From NCBI RefSeq assembly GCF_954871325.1, contig NC_088775.1, positions 32,217,561 through 32,281,560 of the forward strand: a stretch of DNA of 64,000 nucleotides, read 5' to 3'. The notes under the pieces were generated by a model that was given only the letters and a program-made list of their open reading frames with translations, did no database searches and was not told the DNA's origin. Made by a program: the position numbers and the translations under genes. The stretch is from Gordionus sp. m RMFG-2023 (lineage: Eukaryota; Nematomorpha; Gordioida; Chordodea; Parachordodidae). This document shows, in pieces, positions 35,675-46,390 of the stretch; position 1 is the stretch's first letter; every line of letters starts with the position of its first letter.

Positions 35675-36052
35675 AAAAAAATTTTTGTTCACGGGAAATA
35701 TTTTGGGCGCGAAAGGGTTAATTATAGTTTCACGTGAAATTTACATTCATAATCACATTCAATTGATGCATAACCTTTTAATCATGTCATATTGATAGAT
35801 TATCAAAAGAAATGAAATTAATTCGATTTGAATAAAACAAATTATGGGAATAATTCATTAGAAAAAAATTTTTTTGTTCACGGGAAATATTTTGGGCTCG
35901 AAAGGGTTAATTATAGTTTCACGTGAAATTTACATTCATAATCACATTCAATTGATGCATAACCTTTTAATCATGTCATATTGATAGATTATCAAAAGAC
36001 ATGAGATTAATTCGATTTGAATAAAACAAATTATGGGAATAATTCAATTCAG
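35675..36052. repeat. Two tandem 189-bp copies each containing a piggyBac right terminus
   Basis: Units 35675-35863 and 35864-36052 are nearly identical. Each includes the terminus whose complement reads CCCTTTCGCGCCCAAAATA (GCTCGAAAGGG in copy two), directly followed by TTAA (35718-35721 and 35907-35910), the piggyBac target. Each also holds about 140 bases of downstream flank. The terminus plus flank was thus duplicated after insertion. Confidence 0.8.
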
Positions 36053-36747
36053 ATAAAACAAATTATTTGAATAAACGATCTATTTGAATGATTTTTCGAA
36101 TATACAAGTTATTCAAAGAATTCGTTGAATATTCTTACTATTCGATAAAATCTATCATTCGAAAGAATAATAGGCTTACTCTAAATATTATCTTTCCTAG
36201 ACTAAGCAAACGTTCTATATAATCGCTTTATGTTAGTGAGACATTTAATAAAAATGAATTCCAAATGTGAGAAACCATCATATAAAGATAAAGCTCTAAC
36301 GATAAGAAAACAAGACATTTTATACAAAATACACTCCCTAATTATAGATATGTCAGATCTATGAACTAGAAGCGTCATTTAAATTTCTTTATATAATGAT
36401 TGCCCTTTAAAATGGCACATTGTTAAATATTGTTTAAATATTAAATAGAAACCCGGATTTGATTATAAAAATCGGTGTTTTTTTCTGTTACATATAAATT
36501 TAAATCAATTTATTATTTCATTTGACTATTTATGTAATGCGTAACTTAAGTGATTAGTCTTATATTACTATTTTAGTAACGCGTAACTTAAGTAATTTCG
36601 TTTTTTTTATTTTCTATTATTATTTTGATATCGCATAATTTAAATATTATATTCTTTTCTTTAGACAATTGTTTATTTTAAAATTGATGATTTAAAAAAT
36701 GCATATATAGATAATATATTTGATAAAAGAAAATTGATATATGTAAA
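36053..36747. other. AT-rich spacer
   Basis: No gene seen. Near 36050-36160 there are repeated ATTCGAA/TTTGAATA words. Near 36530-36590 the phrase GTAA(T/C)GCGTAACTTAAGT occurs twice. Confidence 0.4.
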
Positions 36748-36975
36748 TGTTAATCGAAATTGACTTTTAAATTTGATTAACTTAAATTGTTTTTATTTTA
36801 AACATGTTAGCCTTTAACTATGTATTTCGTTTAAATTGTTTTTTTATAATACATATATAAATATATATATATATATACACCTTATTTTATATTTATTTTT
36901 AGTATCATTTTTAGTTTTAGAATAAATTTATTATAAATAAAAAACACCTATCACCACCGTTATCTCTATATAACA
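36748..36975 (+). repeat. 5' LTR of the gypsy fossil
   Basis: A 228-base segment from TGTTAATCGA to AACA, directly before a primer-binding-like TGGTGCCCCG. Its first ~110 bases match 40674-40785. Confidence 0.75.
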
Positions 36976-39900
36976 TGGTGCCCCGCTTTGTATGATAACT
37001 CACGCACAATGATATATAAAAAAATCTCACATATATTGTGCATATGCCGATAAATATAAAAAATAAAAAAAATTATTCGATATAAAGGACACACACAAAG
37101 TTAAAAAAAATTTTTTTTATATGACTTTACAACGACAATATATATATCTTTATGGTAATGTAAATAAAGTTTTAAAATAAAAATTTCCAATTTGGATAAA
37201 AAAAAAAATTGAATACATAATAGTGACAATATTTATCTTTGCTAATTTAAATAAAGTTGTTAAATAAAAATCTGCATTATGGATGATAAAATTAGCATAT
37301 CCTCCAACAGGGAAGTTAAGTTCCCAAAATTGGAGGGATGCTTGACGGACATATTTTTGGAGAGACTTGACGATTATTTCTCTCAAATAATTTTATCCGA
37401 CTCAATAAAAATCGAAACGTTGATGAGCAATTTATCTGATGACCTATACGATAAAATTAAGTCATTATGTACTAAGGAAGATATCGAAGATTATAAAATT
37501 ATTATTAAAAAATTAAAATTTTTATTACCCAATCAAGATGTTTGAATATTGACTGGGAAGTTTAACCTTGCTTCACAAGATGTTAATGAATCTTTTTTGG
37601 ATTGGTTTTTTAGACTGTCTAAATTAAGTAGACAATGTAATTTTATTAATGATGATCGCATAAAAGAAAAATTGAGAACATCTAGTTTAAACGACAATAT
37701 AAAAAATAAATTAAATAAAAATATTAACTATACATTAGACGAAATGATTGAAATAGGAAGAAAATTAGATAGTATTAACATTAAATCAGAAAGTGACAAT
37801 GATAATTATGTTTTTAGTAGGGATAAAAAATTTAATAAAAATAATTACAATATTAGAAATAATGATAAGAATTTAGATATCCAAAGTACTTCTAATAGGA
37901 ATGAGATTAATAGTAACTATAATAGACCTAATTATTATTCGAGGCAAAATTTTGATAGTAGGAATAGAAATTATAGTGATAACAATTTTAGTAATGTTAA
38001 CCACAACAAGAATAAAAATTTTAGTAACGTTAGAAACAATAACAATTATAATAATAACAACTATAGAAATAATCAGTATAATGATAGTAACTATCAAAAT
38101 TACAATTATCGGTATAACAATAGCAACAGAAACTTTCATAATAATAATCATCAATCTTATAACAACAACTATGGTAGGAACAACGCCTGGTTTAATTATA
38201 ATCAGAGGAGGCAGATTCGTGACGATCAAAATCATAATAATTACCGATCTTATAACAACAATTCAAATAATTATGAAGGAAAAAACAGGTGGCATAATAA
38301 GGATAACCAAAGAAAACAAATCGAATATGACGATCGTAATCGGTGGAAGGATTTTAATCAAAGAAAACAAATCCAGTATGATAATCAAAACTTCTACGAT
38401 AGCAATAATTGTAATATGAACATTGAAGGAGTTGGGGAAAATAAAGTTGGCACTACCAAAGACAATAATGAGAATGATTTCAATGTCAACAACCTGGCTG
38501 AAAATACAGACAAAGGTGATGACCGTGCTTTTATGACTACTTTGAAATTAAATAATGTTACTACTACTGTGCAGGTTGACACTGGATCAAAGTATACCAT
38601 CATACCTCATGATATGGCTAAAAAAATTGATATAAGAGAAATGAAGAAATCCAGACGACGGAAACTTGATTAAAATCATCGGGACAACTTAGGTTAAAGT
38701 AAGTTATGAAGGAATCACTAAATATTTACTAGCAGTAGTTGTAGAGTCGAGAAAGAACGCGTTATTAGGAAGAATCTGGATCAATGCCTTTAAAAATATT
38801 TTAAATAAATTCGTGGGAAATGTCGACACCAATTATGAAGACGAAATCAATAAACTTATTAAAGATTGTGAATCCAAATTGACTAGCGAACCAATTAACA
38901 AAGTAAATGTCAAATTACATTTAAGATGTGACGCCCAACCTAAAATAATACCACCAAAATGTATACCGTATTCAAAGATTGATCTTGTGGGCGAAGAACT
39001 GAATAGATGGATACACGAAAAAATTATTGAGCCTGTAAATGATGTGCGATGGGCGAGTCCTATAACCGCCGTATACAAAGATGATGGGAGCATCAGGCTT
39101 TGCGCAGATTTTAAAGACACTATATACCCAGCTCTCGAAGACTTTAGATACCCACTTCCAAGTATAAATGATCTTATAGCTAAACTTTCAGAAGGAAAAA
39201 AAATTACCAAAATCGATTCCAAAAATGCTTTTCTACAAGTTCCGATTGATAAAAATATCAGAAAATTTTTGACTATATCTACACAAGGGATACTACCAAT
39301 TTACCAGACTTCCTTTTGGGTTGAAAACTACATCTGCTATATTCCAACAAATCATGGATCAGATTTTCGGTGATATGAAAGATGTAATATTTTATATTGA
39401 TGACTTATTAATAACTGAAATAACGATGAAGCACATTTAAACAACATCAAAAAGGTCTTTGAGAGAATATTATCGTACGGGTTAATACCTAACTTCGCCA
39501 AAAGTTTATTTAAAAAAAATAAAGTTAGGTTCCTGGGTCACGATATAGATGACAAGGGAATTCATGCTAACCATGATAAAATTGAAGCAATAATTAATAT
39601 GCCAGAACCAAAATCGAATGGCTGGTTATTATAGAAAATTTTTGAATAACTTCACTGATATTGCTGATCCGTTGTACAAAATGGTCAACAAAGAAAGATG
39701 GGAATTGAACTTAGAACATTCCAGAAGTTTTAACGATTTAAAGAAGTTGATTAGTCTCCCGCCAGCACTGATGTATTTTAATCCGGAATTACCTATTGGG
39801 ATTGCGAATGATACATCCAATTCTGGATTAGGGGCTGTACTATTTCACACAGAGAAAGATGGCAAAGAAAAACCCATTGCTTTTGCATCTAGAACCTTAA

Positions 39901-40673
39901 CAAAATCCTAAATAAATTACACCAATATTGAGCGTGAGGCTCTTGCCATAATGTGCAATTAAAAGATTTCAAGAATATTTGGTTGGGACTAAATTTACTA
40001 TCATCACGGACCATAAACCACTAGTCCACATTTTTACCAAGGGACTCAAGGACAATAGTACCATGTCCTTAAGGTTACAAAAGTGGAATATCACTTTGGG
40101 GGGTTACGATTTCAACATAAAGTATAAAGCAGGTAAATATAATGTTGTTCCTGACTGCCTTTCAAGATTACCACAAGAAGTGATGATGTTATTGGAAATA
40201 TTGAAATTTAAAACTAATGATAAATATATTGTAATACCGACTCCTAGACCGATACGAACTAGACAAAAACCTGTTTGTCTAAAAGATTATATAACTTAGA
40301 ATATTAAAACATGTAAAAAAATTAAATACTAAAACGCGAAAAAATAAATTGGAAAACGCAAAATAAAAATAACGCTAAAAATATTATCTAACAATCTTGT
40401 TGATTTATCATCCTTTTATTGTTCTAACATCCAAATTTGATCAATTCTCTGATTATTCTTATATCCCAACATCCTATTTGATAATAATAATGATAATAAC
40501 AATTTTAAAAAATTGATAATAATAACCACTGAGATGAAGCTTACGATTTAACAAGCTAACGATTAAGACGACATATGCAACAACTTGACAATCAAAATGA
40601 TAAATCATTTGGACGACAAGCTTGCTATGACAGCTCAGATGGATTATGGGAAGGCTTCGCGGAAGAAGGGGTA

Positions 40674-40785
40674 TGTTAATCGAGATTGACTTTTTAAATT
40701 TGTTTAACTTAAATTGTTTTTATTTTAAAACTATGTATTTCGTTTAAATTGTTTTTTTATAATACATATATATATATGTCGTAAT
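40674..40785 (+). repeat. 3' LTR (matching part)
   Basis: It starts TGTTAATCGAGATTGAC after a purine tract and matches the start of 36748-36975. The match fades in a TA repeat near 40785. Confidence 0.75.
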
Positions 40786-40996
40786 TTTTAAAGGGATCAG
40801 AACTATCCGGGATCTTCACGGGATTTAAAGGGATAACTAAAAAATTAGGGTTTTCAATTAAGGAATGATAATATGGGATTATCACGTTTTAGTCGTGAAA
40901 TCTTATTTTAAAAGCGTTTTCCACGAGTTTCGTTGCGTTTTTAATTTTCAATTTTGTTTTTTTGGCATTATGATATAAGATATGTCAAGTATAAGG
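40786..40996. other. Spacer between the gypsy fossil and the satellite
   Basis: It contains GGGATCAG...CCGGGATCTTCACGGGATTTAAAGGGAT, a stretch with repeated GGGAT words. No gene was recognised. Confidence 0.35.
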
Positions 40997-42230
40997 TATC
41001 AATCGATAGCTATTCAACTGGAGGTGAATCTCTGCCTCCTAATGGGCGGTCTAGGGGGTAGGGGGGGGGTGTAAATAATAATTTTTTTGATATGGGTATC
41101 AATCGATAGCTAATCAAAAAATCTATTCAACTGGAGGTGAATCTCTGCCCCCTAATGGGCGGTCTAGGAATGAGGGGTGGGGGTTGGGGGTGTAAAAAAT
41201 ATTAATTTTGATATGGGTATCAATCGATAGCTAATCAAAAGATCTATTCAACTGGATGTCAATCTTTGCCTCATAATGGGCGGTCTAGGGGGTAGGGATG
41301 GGGGGGGCGGGGGGATGTAAAAAATAATTTTTTTTGATATGGGTATCAATCGATAGCTAATCAAAAGATCTATTAAACTGGAGGTGAATCTCTGCCCCTA
41401 ATGGGCGGTCTAGCGGGTAGGGGTAGGGGGGTGTAAAAATAATTTTTTTGATATGGGTATCAATCGATAGCTAATCAAAAGATCTATTCAACTGAAGGTG
41501 AATCTCTGCCCCCTAAAGGGCAATCTAGGGGGGTAGGGGGGTGTAAAAAATAATTTTTTTTGATATGGATATCAATCGATAGCTAATCAAAAGATCTATT
41601 CAACTGGAGGTAAATCTCTGCCCCTTAATGGGCGGTTTAAGGGGGTAGGGGTGGGGGGGGTGTAAAAAATATTTTTTTTTATATGGGTATCAATCGATAG
41701 CTAATCAAAAGATCTATTCAACTGGAGGTCAATCTCTGCCCCATAATGGGCGGTCTAGGGAGGTAGGGGTGGGGGGGAGTGTAAAAAATAATTTTTTGAT
41801 ATGGGTATCAATCGATAGTTAATCAAAAGATCTATTCAATTGGAAATCAATTTCTGCCCCATAATGGGCGGTCTAAGGGAGTGGGTAAGCTGGGGGGGGG
41901 TCTTAAAAATATTTTTTTTGATATGGGTTTTTAATAAAAGCTAATTTTAATATGGTTTGACTGAAAGTCTTTATTCTTGGTCTTGATGGGTATGACTTGG
42001 TCTGGGGGGTGGTGGGGGGTGTAAAAAATAATTTTTTTGATATGGGTATTATATAAAAGGTAATTATAATATTTTTTTATAGTAATAATAATAATCACTA
42101 TAGAGGGCGGGTCTAGGTCTTGGAGGGTTACGAATATTTTAATCAACATAAAAGATATGGGTATCAAATAAAAGCTCATTTAAATATCTTTAGATAGAAA
42201 GCATTTATTTTTTGTCTTGATGGGTATGAC
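40997..42230. repeat. ~118-bp satellite, eight good plus about three decayed units
   Basis: TATCAATCGATAGC marks units starting at about 40997, 41097, 41218, 41344, 41458, 41570, 41688 and 41806. Decayed units start near 41926, 42045 and 42157. Each unit continues TAATCAAAAGATCTATTCAA, CTGGAGGTGAATCTCTGCCC, TAATGGGCGGTCTAGGG, a variable G-rich run, and GTGTAAAAAATAATTTTTTT. The G-run length varies most. There is no coding potential. Confidence 0.92.
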
Positions 42231-43403
42231 TGCCAGGCCCTCAACATATTAACAAAATGTCTAGTTGGATAGAATTTACAGAAATAAAAGAGAATGAAGA
42301 TAAAACAATTTTTTTAGAAATATATAATTTGCAGTGTTCTATATTAGCACGATATTCCATAGCTATTTATTTAGTATCGATATCTTTAGCGAGCAACATT
42401 TTTTTAAAAAAGAGATAACGGTAGCTCGTTACTAAATAAATAGCAAAAATTATTATAATAATTTTATAATTAATTCTAAAATCATAATATTTTTATTTTA
42501 TTTACATTTAAAAATATGCATTGTAAATATATTTTTCAAAAGAATAAAAATTTTTAAATGTCGACAGTAGAGAATGATAATAAAAATAATTTTGGTACAG
42601 ATCATATCGACAAAGGAATATCCCTTGAAAATGATGATGATATGGAATTTCCTTTTCCTTAATTCACAAATTATTTTAATCTCGATAAAAAAAATTAACA
42701 CAGGATATAAATTTTGCTGAAAGATGTGGACGAGGTTTTATTATCAAAAGTTGCTTCAACTTGAGAAAACATTTAAAGGTAATATATCAAACAAAAATAT
42801 ATCTTTAAAAAAAATTAGAGCATCTATAATGTGTTTGAGTTAGATGAGTTTATGTGATTTTATGGCCTAGTCTAAACAAGCTATATTTCAACTGGCCATA
42901 AGATAGTGCGCTACATTTTTGAAAATATAGCGATAACGCGCCTTTTTATTTTTATAAAATAGCGGTAAAGCACGCTATTTTTAAAAGTAGCTTTTAACAA
43001 CATTATAAAATGCTTCCTTTCTTCTTATCTCCCTCTTTCTCCTTCTCTATTTTAAAATATTTAATTTTCAATAATGTTAATGTCATAATTTATTTCCATT
43101 TTATTTCATTCAATATAATGTTCATTATATAGTAAGATTTATTTTTTAGGAAATGATTAATGATAAAAATACTACAAACAAAAATTTCTTTCAATTTTTT
43201 TTCCTATAATAAAAGGAAAAGAAAAAAAAAAAATTTTATAAAAGGAAATAAAAAAGTTAAGATTTAGAATTTTTTTTCAAGTTAATACTTAATTTCAAAT
43301 TTCTTTTTTATATATTTATAATTCAAAATATTAATATTTTTAATAATGCCCCAATTAGTTACCTAAAAATCTTACTAAATATAATATTTTTAAACAAATT
43401 CTC
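42231..43403. other. AT-rich stretch with a possible short zinc-finger-like relic
   Basis: Mostly non-coding. At 42700-42780 one frame reads INFAERCGRGFIIKSCFNLRKHLK just before a GTAATA donor-like site, vaguely like a C2H2 or BED finger. At 42540-42660 a Asp/Asn-rich reading begins MSTVENDNKNNFG. These may be 5' exons of the integrase or MULE relics downstream, but I cannot link them. Confidence 0.3.
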
Positions 43404-45115
43404 ATGACGAAAAATTATACAAATATTGATGGATTAGATGCTAAACTAAAATCTAAAATTAAAGGACTTTTTTATTTAAAAAATAATACTATAATGTGTT
43501 CGAAGAAAAACAAGCCAATTATTATATTGTCCGAATTGGGTGAAATATTTAAGACACATCAAAATGATAAGAATCATACAGGTAAATGTTTATTGAATTA
43601 CTTTTTATTTGTATTCGAATAATTTGATTGATTAAATAAATATTCACTAGTATATTATTAGCATAGTTGAAAAATATTAGAATATTATTTTATTTTCATA
43701 TTGTAGTTTATTTGATGTTAGTTAAACCTGACCCAACCCGTCAAATTGTGACTATTTTATTTCGGTTTGTCTGAAATTTATTTTTCCATATGGGTTTTTC
43801 ATCGAATTTAAATTTAATAAATGATATCAATTAGTGATCTGCTTCGGGATTAATATTTTAAGCATGATTTATTATTTTTAAAATTTGTTAGGCTCTGCCC
43901 TATCCCCAATTTTTTCATATATGTGTCCAGAAAAACGCAACCCCATATAAAAATTATTAGACCGCCCGGCTTGGTCCGAATTTATTTAAATATAGAAAAA
44001 ATTAATAATTTTTTAATTGTAAAAAATAAATTTACAAATAAAAATATTACGTCCTATTTCTTGCAAGTTATAAAATATATTAATTTATTTAATAAAATTG
44101 AATAATAACAGCCCGACCCAGGCAGAATTATTTTTAAAAATATTAGGCCCTACCCAGCCAGAAAGTGCGGGAGGACCATAAATCATGGATATTATTTTAA
44201 TGTTAGATAATTTTGCAATTTTCATTTTAGATTATTTTACAATATTTTTTTTAAGATTATTATAAAATAATTTATCATTTTCTAATAATATACAAAAAAA
44301 TAAATAAATTTTAAGTAAATCTATTTTATATTTCTAATTTGATTTGGATTTTGTCAATTATGTTGTGGTTAGAAATTTAAGGGAAAAAATTGGTTGCGTC
44401 GTATTGGACACCTAAAGTGTATCCTGGTTCGATTTATTGGTAAACAGCAGGCTGTTTGGACTGCTATAATAGCTTCGTTTAAACAGTTTAGTAAGATTTA
44501 TACAAAAAAAACTAAAGAAACAAATCGAAAAACACAAGAAAAATAAGAAAAATTACAATGCCATCAAACACTATGTGTTCTTATTGGCATGTAAAATATA
44601 AAATATTAGTTTATGCTATGATTTAAAAAAATATATATTATGTGTCTGGTCCGAACGGGCTTCAGGCCGGGCCTATTATTTTTTAAGAAAAACTAGTAAT
44701 ATTTTTTCCTAAATATTTAGGAGTGAACACAACTATCAAATCGATTGAAACAATATATGCAACTGTCCCAGTGAATAAGCTCAAAGATTATATAAATTGC
44801 TAGGTATTTGGAAATATAATATTATGGAAAGATAATTATACTACAAACTCGATTGGCAACAGCATCGAAAATATTTTAACCAGACTACCTTCGTTCATTT
44901 TATATTTAATAGATAGGAAGAAGCAAGAGAATGCTTATAAGAATAAAATTAAAAAGATAAAATTTTGCATTGAGGATCACGTACTTATCCCAATAAATAA
45001 AAATGATAGATCTAATCTATGCCGCCCCAAAAATATTGAGACCGAAATTATACAAATGGAGGGCTATGGGTTGGAACTAATTTGGGAAAAATTGATTCAC
45101 AGACACTTGTAAGCC
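43404..45115 (+). mobile_element. KRBA2/SCAND3-type (Ginger-like) integrase fossil
   Basis: Two separated pieces belong to the integrase family found in KRBA2- and SCAND3-like proteins. The first (43404-43600) reads KIKGLFYLKNNTIMCSKKNK and ends FKTHQNDKNHTG, the usual region in front of the HHCC zinc-binding part. The second (44722-45112) is the C-terminal region, with NAYKNKIKKIKFCIEDHVLI, then PINKNDRSNLCRPKNIETEI. The middle, 43640-44720, is AT-rich and carries decayed CCCGGC-type words (43.85-44.17 kb, 44.65 kb). The element is broken and old; its ends were not identified. Confidence 0.6.
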
Positions 45116-45270
45116 AATTCAAAGTAAAACTTAATTGTAATTATATATTATTACATTTTAGATGTTTCACCTTTATCATCAAACATTAACTTAGAACAAC
45201 TGAGATCAAATTTTCAAGGTAAAAATATTTTATTACATAATTATAAAACAATAAACTTAAAATCATATAG

Positions 45271-45955
45271 ATGTATCTCAAATATCTTCTCAATCTCATG
45301 GAGAATCCTTGACCCTCTCAAATCCAAGTTAAAAATTATAAATCATATTAATTAACTATAAATTAAATAGATGTATCTCAAATATTTTCTCAATCTCACC
45401 CTCTCAAATCCAAGTTAAAAATTATAAATCATATTAATTAACTATAAATTAAATAGATGTATCTCAAATATTTTCTCAATCTCATGGAGAATCCTTGACC
45501 ATCTCAAATCCAAGTTAAAAATTATAAATCATATTAATTAACTCTAAATTAAAAGATGTATCTCAAATATTTTCTCAATCTCATGGAGAATCCTTGACCC
45601 TCTCAAATCCAAGTTAAAAATTATAAATCATATTAATTAACTATAAATTAAATAGATGTATCTCAAATATTTTCTCAATCTCATGGAGAATCCTTGACCC
45701 TCTCAAATCCAAGTTAAAAATTATAAATCATATTAATTAACTATAAATTAAATAGATGTATCTCAAATATTTTCTCAATCTCATGGAGAATCCTTGACCC
45801 TCTCAAATCCAAGTTAAAAATTATAAATCATATTAATTAACTATAAATTAAATAGATGTATCTCAAATATCTTCTCAATCTCATGGAGAATTCTTGACCC
45901 TCTCAAATTCAAGTTAAAAATTATAAATAATCTTAAATAAATATTATAATTTTAG
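45271..45955 (+). repeat. 100-bp tandem array, each unit = 57-base exon + 43-base intron
   Basis: Seven units start at 45271, 45371, 45457, 45556, 45656, 45756 and 45856. Each has ATGTATCTCAAATATTTTCT through AATCCAA (57 bases), then GTTAAAAATTATAAATC through AATTAAATAG (43 bases), that is a GT...AG interval. In phase 1 each exon-like part encodes NVSQIFSQSHGESLTLSNP (19 residues). Because 57 is divisible by three, every unit could be spliced in or out without changing frame. Unit two lacks 14 bases and would shift frame. Neighbouring exons 45162-45218 and 46120-46176 are also exactly 57 bases, phase 1; the former starts DVSPLSS like unit one's DVSQISS. Confidence 0.75.
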
Positions 45956-46341
45956 GTCCAACATATTATATAACCATTATCTAAACACAAATTTTAAAAT
46001 AGGTTATACTCAAAGTCATTCAGCTCACACATCCCCTCTTTGCTCATATATCTCCCCATATATTCCTGATTTTCAAAGTAACATTTTTATAACAAATCAA
46101 TTTAATCTATAAAATATAGATGCTCCCAACATATCAAATGATTTCTATACATCTCCTCTTAATTCAGAAATAGAAAGTAATAATTCTTAATGAAAAAATA
46201 TATATCACTATATAGGCAATTATTTTTTAGAAAATATGGATAATCATGGATTTGCAGAATCTCTAATAGATTTTAATGAAAATATACATATTTTTGGTAA
46301 ATTTCTATATAAACATCTAAAAATTTTCTTATATTTTAGAC

Positions 46342-46390
46342 AGGGTTGGCATGTCGGTCAATTGACCGGTCAAATACGGTCAAATACTCT
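46342..46390 (+). repeat. hAT left terminal inverted repeat
   Basis: CAGGGTTGGCATGTCGG, then CAATTGACCGGTCAAATACG. It pairs with 49035-49108 read on the other strand. Confidence 0.9.

Larger units (their letters stand above)
36748..40785 (+). mobile_element. Ty3/gypsy retrotransposon fossil with LTRs
   Basis: The 5' LTR at 36748-36975 starts TGTTAATCGA and ends AACA. It is followed at once by TGGTGCCCCG, a tRNA-primer-like site. A copy of the LTR begins at 40674 after the purine tract GGAAGAAGGGG. Parts in order: gag (about 37279-37800, FPKLEGCLTDIFLERLDDYF, matching the 27-kb relative); a long Asn/Tyr/Arg-rich low-complexity segment (about 37800-38400); aspartic protease (VQVDTGSKYTIIP, near 38575); reverse transcriptase (about 38810-39600, with IRLCADFKDTIYP and ITKIDSKNAFLQVP); RNase H (about 39790-40170, IAFASRTLTKS, FTIITDHKPLVHIF). 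The sequence at 40370-40520 matches the 27-kb element. It is broken, roughly half a dozen times. The LTRs have visibly diverged, so it is not recent. Confidence 0.9.

Noticed and set aside
37873-38419. Long ORFs on both strands overlapping the gypsy gag (Ile/Val/Thr-rich)
   Set aside because: They are frame shadows of the Asn-rich low-complexity gag segment.
45271-45955. CRISPR-like array (regular direct repeats)
   Set aside because: The whole 100-bp unit is repeated with no unique spacers, and the genome is eukaryotic.
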